Notes under the pieces: generated by a model
The model's input: the letters and a program-made list of their open reading frames with translations, nothing else
What the model was told of the DNA's origin: nothing
Databases searched by the model: none
DNA from: Cryptomeria japonica
Lineage: Eukaryota > Streptophyta > Pinopsida > Cupressales > Cupressaceae
Direction of reading: 5' to 3'
Assembly: GCF_030272615.1 (NCBI RefSeq)
Contig: NC_081414.1
Span: 768,626,153-768,690,152 of the forward strand
Length of the DNA: 64,000 nt
Position numbers and translations under genes: made by a program
Part shown: one piece after another, positions 21,188 through 31,339 of the stretch
Position numbering within the stretch: the first letter of the stretch is position 1
How the letters are laid out: each line of letters begins with the position of its first letter

Positions 21188-24100
21188 CTAGTCTAGCACG
21201 TCATCTACCCCCCGATCTTGCTGATCAGTGTTTCGGGAAGGCAGGGAACACGCTAGAGGAGGAACATCCAACACAGCAGATGGAGCTATCACAAGATCCA
21301 AACAAGGGCTATGTTCATGTTCCAAGCCACGTTGTTTTTGTCTAGGAGCTAGGATAAGTGCTTTAGAAAATGCGTTAGATAAATGGTTATCAACATCAAC
21401 ATATTCATTATCAGAATGAACAGGAGTAACATTTTCATCATGAATAACATTTTCATCTATATCATCATCAAGATTTATAAAAATAGGGTCTTTAACTCGC
21501 ACAGGATCAAGACCATCATGCATCTTATGTTTAGGAGATTTTGGCTCAATTTCCGGCTGAGGAGAAAATGGAATAATGCTTGTTTTTGGAGATTGCAAAG
21601 TTTGAGAAGCAGCTGCTTGAGCTCTAAGACGACGCTTTCGTCGGCGTTCACATGCAGAACGATTTCGTCTAGTCTTAGTAGGAAGTTGAGAAGATTGAGG
21701 AGGAGGAATGTTCTCATCCTTATCACTTGGGTGTTTAGGTTGTGGTCTCTTAGGTTGAATAATAGGAGAAGAGGAAGGTCTCTTCTCTCCATAAGAGGAA
21801 GGAGGAGGAACTGCTCCATATAAGGGAGGAATATTTTGTTTAGGAAGGAGACCAAGCCCATCATGACGAGGAGGTATAGGTCTACTTTTAGGAAGTTTAT
21901 TAGATATAGGCATAGTCACATCCATAGGGATGGGTTGGGAATCTTCTTGAGGAAAGACATTAGTTTTATCTTTCAAAGGAAGAACTTCCTTCTCAAGAAC
22001 GATAGGAATATCAAGTTTGGGTGTTCTAGGTTCACTTAGAGATAGGATCATATCTGTTTTCCACTTTTGATAAGATATGAAAAGATGATCACTTTGCGAA
22101 GGAAGAGATTGGAATTGTTTAGGCCAAAAATAATCAATAGGAATGCTAGAAGTTCTTTCAGCTGGTTTAAAGAGACTATGATTGACAGTAACAACTTCAC
22201 CATTATGGGGAAATTTCAAACACTTGTGAATAGGAGAAGCAATAGCTTTTATGGAAGATAGCCAAGGATAGCCAAGCTTCACACGAAATTGTTCAGATGA
22301 TGGAATAATAGCAAAGTCCACATCAAGGGATTTGTTATGGACCTCAATAGGTAATGTAATAGAACCAATTGCAGGAGAAGAAAATGCATCAAATAGTTTC
22401 ACAACCACATTTGTTTCGTCATAGATCACTTGATTCAATTGCAAAGTAAAAAGAAATTCTTCAGTAATGACATTAACCATGCAAGAAGGATCAATAAGCA
22501 CTCCACGGCAAGGTGTATTCTTGACTTTTGCAACTATATATAAAGGACCATCAGGTGCCCTGACAGTTTCACTGGAATCAAATGTGATGGAAGGTTCTTT
22601 AAGGATTTTTTGCTGCTCCACAAAGTTAAGCACATTCGGAGTCATAGATACAAGATCATCAGGTGAGATAGAGGAATCATTAGTATCAATCGCATTAGAG
22701 GTATGAGAAGGCAATGGATCAGTGAAAATCTTAAGATTTTGGTTAGGAGGAGCTACAGATGTATTGCCTTTATCATTCACACCAGAAACAGAGATAGTAT
22801 TATTATCAATCAAATCTTGAATTTTACCCTTTAAAGCAAAACATTTTTCAGTATCATGCCCAGGTTGATGATGAAATTGACAAAAAGATTTGTTATCAAA
22901 ATAGGGTGAATTAATCTTTGCAGGATCTATTTGCCTTAGAGGAGGAAGAGTAAGCACATTTTGTTCCAATAACTTATTCATAATACTATGCAATGATTCA
23001 TTCAAAGGAGTAAACTTTCTTTCTTTCTTGAAAAACTTAGAAATAGGAGGCACACCTGATGCTGCATTCACATTGTTGTTGATGATGTTTTCATTGACTT
23101 TAATTGACTCTCTGTTCGGTTTAAACTTCCCAAATGGTTGTTGACTACTATCACCCTTATCACTCGGAGCCATAGGATTTGCTTGTTCCATTTGACTCAC
23201 AGTTAGTTGATAATTGTGAAGAGTTGCGCACAACTGCTGGAAAGAAGTAAACTCAGAAAATAGGAGTTTTTCTCTAATATCTTTTTGTAAATTAGAAATA
23301 AAGATTCTTTGAATATCATTGTCAGGTACTGGAAAGGAAATTTGAGCATACAAATGCTTATATCTACCAATGAAATCAGTCACTTTTTCTTTAACACCTT
23401 GTTTACAATGCATTAAATCAATCAAAGTAACTTTAGGACTTATATTGTTTTGAAATTGTTGAATGAAAGCATTTGCAAGTTGTTCGAAAGAAGAAATAGA
23501 ATAGGAAGGCAACGAGCAATACCATTGTAGGGCTTTATCTCTTAATGTTCTAGTAAACAGTTTTGCAAGCAACCTTTGGTCATAAGCAAAATCGGTACAT
23601 ATTGTTTGAAAGGTTTTAACATGTGTTAGAGGATCACCCTTACCATTATAAAGCTCCAAATGCGGAATTTCAACATGTTTAGGGGGGATAGCTCGAACAA
23701 TGTCAAGAGAAAGTGGGCTCGCAACATCAAATGTGGGCACACTAAACTTAGATTGATTCATAGAGGCAATTTGTTGCTGCAAAGAAGAGACAGTTTGTGC
23801 AAGATTGTTAATGGTTGCTTTAGTCGAAGAGTTCATATTAGACGTGTTAGATTGTGATGGAGGTGTTATGTTATTGAAAGAAGGTAGAGAGTAAGGTGGT
23901 GGGACACTATGATAGTTAGTCATAGGAGATGATTGGAAGGGAGGAACACTACAAGGAGGAATGGAATGGTTAAATGAATTGCCCCCTTGCGTCATGTTCA
24001 TTTGTGGTGATATAATAGGAACACTCATTGAAGGAATGAATGAAGAAGTTGGATTGAATGAAGGAAGAGGGTTGATTGAAGAAGAGGGATTTCCCCCATG

Positions 24101-24385
24101 ACTGGTGATCATAGGAGGAATGTCTTGTGTTGAAGTAGTCATTATGTTTGATGTAAAAGTAGGTATACTAGCAATAGGAGTAGTCAAAGGAATAGAATGA
24201 TTAACTTGAGTAGGAGGTTGTGTATAACCCAAAGTTTCGGCACAACTCTTCATAGGCATCACATTCGAATCCACAATGTGTGCAATACCACGCAAAATAT
24301 CAATTCCATTCTTATCACTTTGAACCATACGTTTTAGACCCTCAATTAATGAAAGAGCTTCGCTATCGGGGTATTCTTGAGACAT
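21188..24385 (-). CDS. Gag-protease polyprotein of a non-autonomous LTR element
   Basis: An uninterrupted frame of 1,065 codons. The N-terminal part (about 60-200) is Pro/Ser/Asn-rich. The gag core follows at about 230-400 (PHLELYNGKGDPLTHVKTF, ALQWYCSLP). A zinc-knuckle-like motif sits near 502 (CQFHHQPGHDTEKC). A retropepsin-like region near 630 reads GVLIDPSCMVNVI. The catalytic D-T/S/G-G is here D-P-S, so activity is doubtful. The C-terminus adds a basic segment (near residue 905, CERRRKRRLRAQ) that could be a nuclear-targeting or nucleic-acid-binding patch, then an acidic tail. Gag packages element RNA in the cytoplasm. The same frame continues upstream through a TGA at 24392-24394 to an ATG at 24526, so the original start was probably 47 codons earlier. 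No pol follows. Confidence 0.85.
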   Translation of the reverse strand: MSQEYPDSEALSLIEGLKRMVQSDKNGIDILRGIAHIVDSNVMPMKSCAETLGYTQPPTQVNHSIPLTTPIASIPTFTSNIMTTSTQDIPPMITSHGGNPSSSINPLPSFNPTSSFIPSMSVPIISPQMNMTQGGNSFNHSIPPCSVPPFQSSPMTNYHSVPPPYSLPSFNNITPPSQSNTSNMNSSTKATINNLAQTVSSLQQQIASMNQSKFSVPTFDVASPLSLDIVRAIPPKHVEIPHLELYNGKGDPLTHVKTFQTICTDFAYDQRLLAKLFTRTLRDKALQWYCSLPSYSISSFEQLANAFIQQFQNNISPKVTLIDLMHCKQGVKEKVTDFIGRYKHLYAQISFPVPDNDIQRIFISNLQKDIREKLLFSEFTSFQQLCATLHNYQLTVSQMEQANPMAPSDKGDSSQQPFGKFKPNRESIKVNENIINNNVNAASGVPPISKFFKKERKFTPLNESLHSIMNKLLEQNVLTLPPLRQIDPAKINSPYFDNKSFCQFHHQPGHDTEKCFALKGKIQDLIDNNTISVSGVNDKGNTSVAPPNQNLKIFTDPLPSHTSNAIDTNDSSISPDDLVSMTPNVLNFVEQQKILKEPSITFDSSETVRAPDGPLYIVAKVKNTPCRGVLIDPSCMVNVITEEFLFTLQLNQVIYDETNVVVKLFDAFSSPAIGSITLPIEVHNKSLDVDFAIIPSSEQFRVKLGYPWLSSIKAIASPIHKCLKFPHNGEVVTVNHSLFKPAERTSSIPIDYFWPKQFQSLPSQSDHLFISYQKWKTDMILSLSEPRTPKLDIPIVLEKEVLPLKDKTNVFPQEDSQPIPMDVTMPISNKLPKSRPIPPRHDGLGLLPKQNIPPLYGAVPPPSSYGEKRPSSSPIIQPKRPQPKHPSDKDENIPPPQSSQLPTKTRRNRSACERRRKRRLRAQAAASQTLQSPKTSIIPFSPQPEIEPKSPKHKMHDGLDPVRVKDPIFINLDDDIDENVIHDENVTPVHSDNEYVDVDNHLSNAFSKALILAPRQKQRGLEHEHSPCLDLVIAPSAVLDVPPLACSLPSRNTDQQDRGVDDVLD

Positions 24386-24394
24386 CCATTGTCA

Positions 24395-24526
24395 AAAATC
24401 ATCAAATTGGTTATCCAATTTTGAAAGTTGTTCTACAGAAACCTCATGGAGAGCTTCTTCATCATTAAGAGGATTAGAGGAATTACCCATGTCCTCGTTA
24501 AAAAGGCCATTCAAATTAGGTTCCAT
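24395..24526 (-). pseudogene. Detached N-terminus of the gag frame
   Basis: From ATG at 24526 there are 44 in-frame codons (starting MEPNLNGLFNEDMGNSSN) that run into TGA at 24392-24394, then QW and the ATG of the long gag frame. The TGA is followed by CAA and fits a CGA>TGA change. The downstream ATG may now serve as the start. Confidence 0.6.
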
Positions 24527-24560
24527 CTCCTCAGTAATTAAACCTTGGAAAGACTTAATT

Positions 24561-24664
24561 CTAAGGCTTCGTCTAACAGGAATAGTGTAAGTAGGGCTTA
24601 TTGTTGTAAAACCTAAGGCTTCGTCTAACAGGAATAGTGTAAGTAGGGCTTATTGTTGTAAAAC
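24561..24664. repeat. Perfect 52-bp tandem duplication
   Basis: The segment CTAAGGCTTCGTCTAACAGG...TTGTTGTAAAAC occurs twice back to back in the 5' leader of the gag-only element, just upstream of its gag start. Confidence 0.95.
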
Positions 24665-24769
24665 TCATGCACTAAAAAGAGAGAGAAGATTTTGAATTTT
24701 AGAGGTAGCAAATTTCAATAAAATCAGCCAATCTGCTAGATTTAAGCTGTAAAATGCAATCAGGACAAT

Positions 24770-25480
24770 CTCCCGAAATTTCAGAAAAAATGTCCGGGAC
24801 CGTGGCGAACGGAGTGCACACGGTCCTCGCAACTTTTTTCGAAATTTTTAGGGATGAAGATTATGATGATTTTAAAGCTAATTTGAAAAAATTGAGTGAT
24901 TTTACGATCTGTAGATAGGCCAAATTAAAGTTGCAATCTCGAAATTGAACCCTACCAAGATTGTTGAAAAATGTAAAATTTGGATCTTGAAAAAGAGGGG
25001 GAAACTGAAATTTTGAATTTGATGATTTTAGAGGGAATACTGAAAGCAATGCAGGCTTTGAAATTTAAAAGTTGACTCGATTTCATGCAAAATTCGAATT
25101 TGAAAGTGGAAATCAAGGTTGTTGCAATTAAACACTTAATTTCAAAAGTCACAAACTGCAAAAATTTGAATAAAGCACTCAAATTTTGAATGAATGCCAA
25201 CACACTTTTCAGATTTAGGACAGTAAGAAACACAATTTTGATATGAATTTCAATTTCAACAATTTTTGAATGATTAGAAGCCTTAATCCAAGCAATCACT
25301 AGACCAACTTTGACTTTAATTTTGAAAGTGTTAAAATTGATAAAATCAGCCAAAATTCTGGATTTTAGCAGAAAAATACAATAAGATCTAGCTCCCGAAA
25401 TTTCGGAAAAAATGTCGGGGACGATGGCGCTCGAGGTGCACACAGTCCTCGCAACTTTTTTCCAAATTTTCAGGGATGAA
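24770..25480 (-). repeat. Two copies of a hairpin-forming leader motif
   Basis: Blocks at about 24774-24856 and 25396-25478 share CCCGAAATTTC-GAAAAAATGTC, then GGGAC-(G/A)TGGCG, then GTGCACAC-GTCCTCGCAACTTTTTTC. GGACCGTG and CACACGGTCC within a copy are complementary. A shorter relative occurs once in each LTR (about 19555-19590 and 26220-26260). Confidence 0.7.
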
Positions 25481-25831
25481 AGATATTGTGATTTTATTGC
25501 GGAATCCAAAGTTACAGCCGATTTGGAAGTGTTTTGATCAGTGAAATTATCAGTCAAAGGTTGAATCAAGAAGGTTTTAAAAATTAGGGTTTTGACATTT
25601 AACCACTTAATTTTCAGAATTAAAGCACAAATATGAATTGACAATTTGCAATAGAAGGGTAGATCTGAAACAAGCATTAACAATTAAACATTTCACAAGT
25701 TTAATTATTAAAAAGAAAATTTTAGGGTTTTTTATGCAATCAACCTCTAAAATTTGCAAAAGATCCAACATGGAAATGCAATTAAGGAAACAAAATTTTC
25801 AGATCTAACCATGAATAATCAGAATGAGGAT

Positions 25832-25851
25832 GTTCACGTCGGGTTCACCAA
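25832..25851 (-). other. Primer-binding site of the gag-only element
   Basis: Minus-strand TGGTGAACCCGACGTGAACA starts two bases inside the 5' LTR. It begins with TGG, as expected for pairing with a tRNA CCA end. Which tRNA it matches was not determined. Confidence 0.65.
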
Positions 25852-25853
25852 AA

Positions 25854-27112
25854 TGTAAAGCGGAAAAAATTGAACCCTAGTTGTTCTCCCCTCCCCAACT
25901 CCGAGGAGAGAGAAGGGAGAGTCACTAGGGTTGATGGTTTTCACTTAGGAGGGACTTTACATTCAAAAGAGGGGTTGAAACCCACAAGATCCAATCCCAC
26001 GCAATGCAAGATTGGATTCTATATGAGTTTCAAGGGTTAAGACATCAAGGATACCCTCTTTTGTAAAGAAATGTAGATAGAAAGATCGAACTAGGGATGC
26101 ATGTAAAGTAGGAAAGATTCACTTATAAACAAAGATAGGAATATGATATGAAGCTGCGGACCTGGAATTAGCAGTAAAATGTCGAGACGATTCTGTTCTG
26201 CAAATTTGAGCGAAAGTTGACGGGACGATGGCGCCCGGCGTGCACACGGTCCTCCGAAAAATCCGCGAAACGAAGGTGGATCTGTTCGTCTTTGCACAAG
26301 GATTCCAGATCTTCAATTACAGCCGCGTACCTGCAACCTACACACAGAAAAGAGAGGACGATTGGGGGGTTAGGGATGAGGGGTTTGCCTTTAGGTCAAA
26401 CCCCGGTTTTGGAATTAACCAAGAAATGAGAATGCTGTAAATGTAAATGTTTGTAATGTAAACAAGTACTGATACCTTGTTGTAAGAATGTTTGTATTCT
26501 TACATGCGAAGGTGTAATGCATGTAGTATGTAATGTGTTGTAAGTGATCTCCTCTTCAATGGTTGAATCCTTGTCTTGAATGCAACACTTAGCCTTGAAT
26601 GGAGACTTAGAATGATCAATTGCTTGAAGGAATGTTTGAATGCTTGAATGCTTGAATGTTTGAATATCGTTTCCGCGTCTTGCTCACATATGTCCTCCTC
26701 CTTTTTGAGAGGAGAAATGTAGTTTATATACTTGTCAATTAGGGCTGATAGACTGATTTTCCCGACCTTAGGTTGACCAGGAAACGTTATTTTCCAATTT
26801 GCAAACATAAAGACCCGAGACCCAAAAGAGACCGGGCCCAAAATAGGGCCAGGGACCAGGGCGTTGGGCGCCATGGTCCTGGGGGACCAGGGCGTTGGGC
26901 GCCCTAGTCCTGAAGGACCAGGGCACTGGGCGCCATGGTCCCACCTCCAGGGACAGCAGGGTGCAAGGAGGATCAGGCCAGGGTGCTGAGAAATGCAGTT
27001 TTTGATGTCATGAACAAGTTTCGGGGTCTCCATTCAGGTTTCGTGTTGCATCGCCATCGTGAAGACCCAAATGTAGTCGAAATTGCAAGTGTCGCAATTT
27101 TAGGATGCTACA
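25854..27112 (-). repeat. 5' LTR of the gag-only element
   Basis: Direct copy of 19185-20443. On the minus strand this copy would contain the promoter of the element. The boundary is fixed by TGTAAAGCGG, the CTACA end and the GAAGT duplication. Confidence 0.93.
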
Positions 27113-27769
27113 GAAGTATATGAGAAGCAAGCCACCTCATAGAGTTATCTTCGATTGCTCCATAGATCTATAGATGGACTAATTTCAGTCATTTGTTGAC
27201 AACTCTATCTTTTTGACTAAAATACTATTCTAAGAACTAGAGCGATGATTTTGAGACTTAATAAATTGATATAATTGTCGATGATGAAGTTGCTTTAGTT
27301 GTTGCCAATGAATTGTGAGCGAGATGTATATCTTAAAATACCTCTACAACTTGTTTGTTGGTCTTTGTTAGTGGAATTATGTTGGAAAAGTTTGGCATAT
27401 GTTGGCAATTTTTGTGCCAACCCTTGCTGATATCAGATCCAGGAATTCCATGTGACGTGTTAGTCATATTCAGTAGAGCTAGTTGCCTCCTTATTAGAAA
27501 ATGCATAACATGGAGGTTATGTGAGGGTCAATAACACTATCCATTTTGGAGCTAGATTGGCTGCGTTCATCTTTTGGGGCCCAAATAATTCTATTCTTGA
27601 GTTGATCAGGTCGGTTAGTCAACTCACTTAAGTTCTACTAGTTGGAGGGTCTCATCTTCATGGCGGGACTGACCCTTTTCACCTAGTACCGACTGGTAGA
27701 TCTCCTTTTCGGCCAGAGTTTAGTGGTCGGAGGGAGGCTTTTCTGTTTTGTCAAAAGCCTTGGTTACAC

Positions 27770-28260
27770 TAAAATACGTTGTGTGGGATAGGGCCTGAAA
27801 AGGCTTCTTTTTGTTATCCCATGAGGGAAAAGTGGTCAATCAAAGGATTGTGTGGGATAAGGGCCAAAGGGCCAGAACGGGGTTCTCTTCTTATCTTGGA
27901 ATTGAGTGAAGGTTCAAAGGATGGTCGTGCGAGATAACAAAGGTAAGGAAGAGTTCCCCCCCCTTATCCTGCAAAGCAAAAAAGGTAAAATAGAATGGTC
28001 CCGTGGGATAAGAAAATAACAAAAAGGTTAGTTTCCTCTTATCTCGCACTGAGTAAAAGCACAAGCGAAAGATCATGCAAGATAAAGAAAACACATAGCA
28101 TATGATCATCCCCTTATCTTGTGAGGCGAAAGTGATATCAAGAGAGGTCATTCGGGGTAAGATTGCGTAGAATATTGACCTCCCCGCTATCCCACACGGA
28201 TCAAAGGCATCAAAGGATGGTCGTGTGGGGTAAGATACAATAGTGACATATACAAGAGAA
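27770..28260. repeat. Tandem array with alternating GTGGGATAAG and CTTATC(T/C)CGCA motifs
   Basis: Units of roughly 80-90 bp carry GTG(T/C)G(G/A)GATAAG on one side and CTTATC-TG(C/T)-A on the other, about six times, together with AAAGGATGGTCGTG. The two motifs are reverse complements, so single-stranded copies can pair within and between units. Copies are diverged and indel-rich. Confidence 0.65.
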
Positions 28261-28783
28261 CTCAGCCCGCCATGTGGTATGCATGCGATCGTGGATTTTC
28301 ACTTAAGTAGTCGATCAACAATGATGTTTTAAACTTTGGTTGGGCTCTATTGGCCGCATATGTGGCGAGATATCACGCGTACATCTTTGCACGAGATCTC
28401 TTTATTGATGACCAAAATTTGTTTTTTTGGTGGTTGTTGAATTTTGAATGCTCTCTATCAAGGTGTTTGTCAACCCGGTAGTCAAGACCTTCTTTTTTCT
28501 CGATTGATGCCCTAGATCCAATCAAATTTTCTCCCTAGCTACCGGATTCTTTCGCCATAACTCCAAACATGACTCTACAGGTAGATTTTAGAGACCGCCC
28601 ATGCCTCTTCAATGTAGATTGAAGACTTTTGTGTCTACAGATGCCATCCAGTGCATCTATGCAAAGATTTCCTCCCCTTCTGTGCAGGGATTTTATTTCT
28701 TCAGAGGCAAAGGAAACTTTAAGAGGAGTTTTCATAGGCCATTAGATCAGTTGATTTGATCTTCCCCTCCTCTCTGATCTTTT

Positions 28784-28813
28784 GTAACCCAACCCTAGCT
28801 AGGGTTAGGGTTT
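28784..28813. other. Telomere-like motif cluster
   Basis: AACCCTAGCTAGGGTTAGGGTTT contains an inverted pair of plant telomere-type repeats. At this length it is a telo-box-like motif, not an interstitial telomere array. Confidence 0.5.
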
Positions 28814-29944
28814 CTAACTCCACATCGATCTAAATTATGCCTAAACTATAAAGACAATTGTGTACCTTGTTTCAGGGATCTTCTTTCTTTCTTTTGGCAT
28901 AAAACTATGTTTCTCTACAACTGTAAAAATTTCCTTGGCCCTTGCATGAATAAACTTAGTCTTCTTGCCTTTATTCAGTTTGATGAGATTGTGTAAATGT
29001 TTACCTTCCTATTTGAATGCATTCTGATTTTCTTTCCTTAGTTGTAGGTGGTCGTGTTGATCACTCTGTGGATGTTGACTGTAAACTAGTCTCAGTTCCT
29101 TTCTTCATCTCATATAATTCCAACCTTCACTCACACTTAGGTGATAGAATAGGATAGAATATTATGCATATCTGGGTAGTTTTATTAATGTTTTTGTGCA
29201 GCTATAGGTAGGGAAGATCACAGTTTCAATTTGGGTGAAAACCCCTCTTTTCCTTCTTTCAAGTAACCCTTCTCTATCTTCATTTTCCTTGTTAGATCAA
29301 TAGATTAGTTTTACCAGTGTTGGGTTGGTCCAACACTCTGCATTTGGATTGAAGAGGAAGTCGACCTTCTTTGAAGATTCAACCTCACAATAGTGCAAGG
29401 TCCCACACCTAAGAGGTTTTTCCATGTTTCACAAGGTTGATGACCAAGGTTTCTTGGGTCATCAAGGGTGCACACTTTTGTGACAACAATTTTTGGCATG
29501 CTTAGTGGGACTTATTTGAACTAGTTCTAGTTCATGCTTTCTTATCTTTTGTTGATAGTTGGTGTGTCTATCAACAAACTCAACCTTTGGAGGCAACATC
29601 CTACATGCCTGGAGACTCTAAAAGAAAAAATCTACTGGTTAAGAAGTCCAGAGCTCAAGCCAACTGAATATCAAGTGTGTTCTTTAGTTTCAAGTGTTTG
29701 GAGAAATCTTTTCTTCAAGCACTTGACTTCAAACAAATCCTGGTGATCTTGGTATGTCACCTTTTCTCTCCGGTAGGGCGGATATTTTGTCCTTTTCATA
29801 GCATTTTATGTAACAAAGATCATCTTTTTAATGCTTCAACATGAGATCCTACCATGGGTTTAACTTCTATTCACCCCCCTTTTTTGAAAATACCAACCAT
29901 CCTCCCCCATTCTATCAGCATGAACAAACTAGGACTGCTCCTAG

Positions 29945-31339
29945 TTTCAATCGAACGCTCAGGGTCATACCTTACTGGCGTCGTCCCTTGAGCACCCTAA
30001 GTGCTCAAAATTGTCAAACTTTGACAGGTCCTAACTTGGAATCTGTGGCACCTGCAAATGATCTGTTTGAACCTACGGGGCCACAAGAAGGGTCCCTACA
30101 AAAGCTTATCTCATTTTTTCAAGTTTCTCTACAGTTTTATTAGGGCAGCAATTTTTCGGTTGGCAAAAAAATCGTTAATCTCACTCAATGGAATGTTGTC
30201 GCGTGGCCGATTTCTCGTTCTACTCATCGCGATGACGAACCATCAGATCCAACATGTCCAGCTGGGCATTATTACCCTACGTATGCTCCTATTTTTCCCC
30301 CCCACTCGATCAAACGCTCGGGGTCATACCCTACCGACGTTGTCCCTTAAGCGCCCTAAGTGCTCAAAATTGTCAAACTTTGACAGGATCTAACTCAAAA
30401 TCCATGGCACCTGCGAATGATCCATTTGAACCTACATGACCATGAGAGGGGTCCCTACAAAAGCCTATCTTGGTTTTTCAATTTGCCCTATGGTTTTATT
30501 AGGGCAGCAATTTTTCAGTTGGCAAAAAAATCGTCAGTCTCACTCAATGGAATGTTGTCGCGTGGCCGATTTCTCGTTCTTCTTGTCGCGATGATGAACC
30601 ATCAAATCCGACATGTCCAGTTAGGCATTATTACCCCACGCATACTCCTATTTTTCCCCCCCACTCGATCAAACGCTCAGGGTCATACCCTATCGGCGTC
30701 GTCCCTTGAGCGCCCTAAGTGCTCAAAATTGTCAAACTTTGACAAGCCCTAACATGGAATCTGTGGCACCTGCAAACAATCCGTTTGAACCTACGGGGCC
30801 ATGAGAGGGGTCCCTACAAAAGCCTATCTTGATTTTTTGATTTTCCCTATGGTTTTATTAGGGCAGCAATTTTTCGCTTGGCAAAAAAATTGTCAGTCTC
30901 ACTCAATGGAATGTTGTCGCGTGGCCGATTTCTTGTTCTGCTCGTTGCGATGATGAACTGTTAGCTTTGACATGTCCAGTTAGGCATTTGCTCCTATTTT
31001 TCCCCCCCACTTGATCGAACGCTCGGGGTCATACCCTACCAGCGTCGTCCCTTGAGCGCCCTAAGTGCTCAAAATTATCAAACTTTGATGGGCCCTAACT
31101 CAGAATCTGTGGCATCTGTGAATGATCCGTTTGAACCTATGGGGCCATGAGAGGGGTCCCTACAAAAGCCTATCTCAATTTTTCAAGTTTCCCTACAGTT
31201 TTATTAGGGCAGCAATTTTTCGGTTGGCAAAAAAATCGTCAGTCTCACTCAATGGAATGTTGTCGCGTGGCTGATTTCTCGTTCTGCTCATCGTGATGAC
31301 GAACCATCGGCTTCAACATGTCCAGTTAGGCATTATTAC
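29945..31339. repeat. Tandem repeat, unit about 345-360 bp, left part
   Basis: About four units are marked by CGCTC(A/G)GGGTCATACC at about 29956, 30316, 30677 and 31020. Each is followed by CCTAAGTGCTCAAAATT-TCAAAC, GGTCCCTACAAAAG and AATGGAATGTTGTCGCGTGG. Parallel open frames occur because the units are homologous. I do not take them as a gene. The array is broken at 31339 by the Tat element and resumes at 49644. Confidence 0.88.

Larger units (their letters stand above)
19185..27112 (-). mobile_element. Complete gag-protease-only LTR retrotransposon (non-autonomous)
   Basis: The element is 7,928 bp with two 1,259-bp LTRs and the target-site duplication GAAGT at 19180-19184 and 27113-27117. 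LTRs start TGTAAAGCGG and end GCTACA. On the minus strand a PBS-like TGGTGAACCCGACGTGAACA follows the right LTR, and a purine tract (AAAGTGGGGGCTAAA) precedes the left LTR, so transcription runs right to left. The interior has one long gag-protease frame and no reverse transcriptase, RNase H or integrase. It therefore depends on another element for mobility. The LTRs differ at roughly 20-25 positions (under 2%), so it is fairly young. Confidence 0.93.
27118..29830. other. Old repeat debris, no intact gene
   Basis: Resumes the sequence interrupted at 19184. Apart from the array at 27770-28260, I see short low-quality frames only. Phrases such as ATCAAGGGTGCACACTTTTGTGACAACAATTTTTGGC near 29465 look like retroelement leader sequence, but no pair of LTRs could be matched. 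Confidence 0.4.

Noticed and set aside
25000-25683. A 243-codon minus-strand frame in the leader of the gag-only element
   Set aside because: AT-rich leader with repeated phrases. No domain, and it lies upstream of gag where the element's leader is expected.
28784-28813. An interstitial telomere array
   Set aside because: Only two to three degenerate heptamers are present. Too short to be more than a telo-box-like motif.
29841-30752. Overlapping open frames of about 100 codons that look homologous to each other
   Set aside because: They recur because the DNA is a ~360-bp tandem repeat. There is no start context, domain or splice signal.
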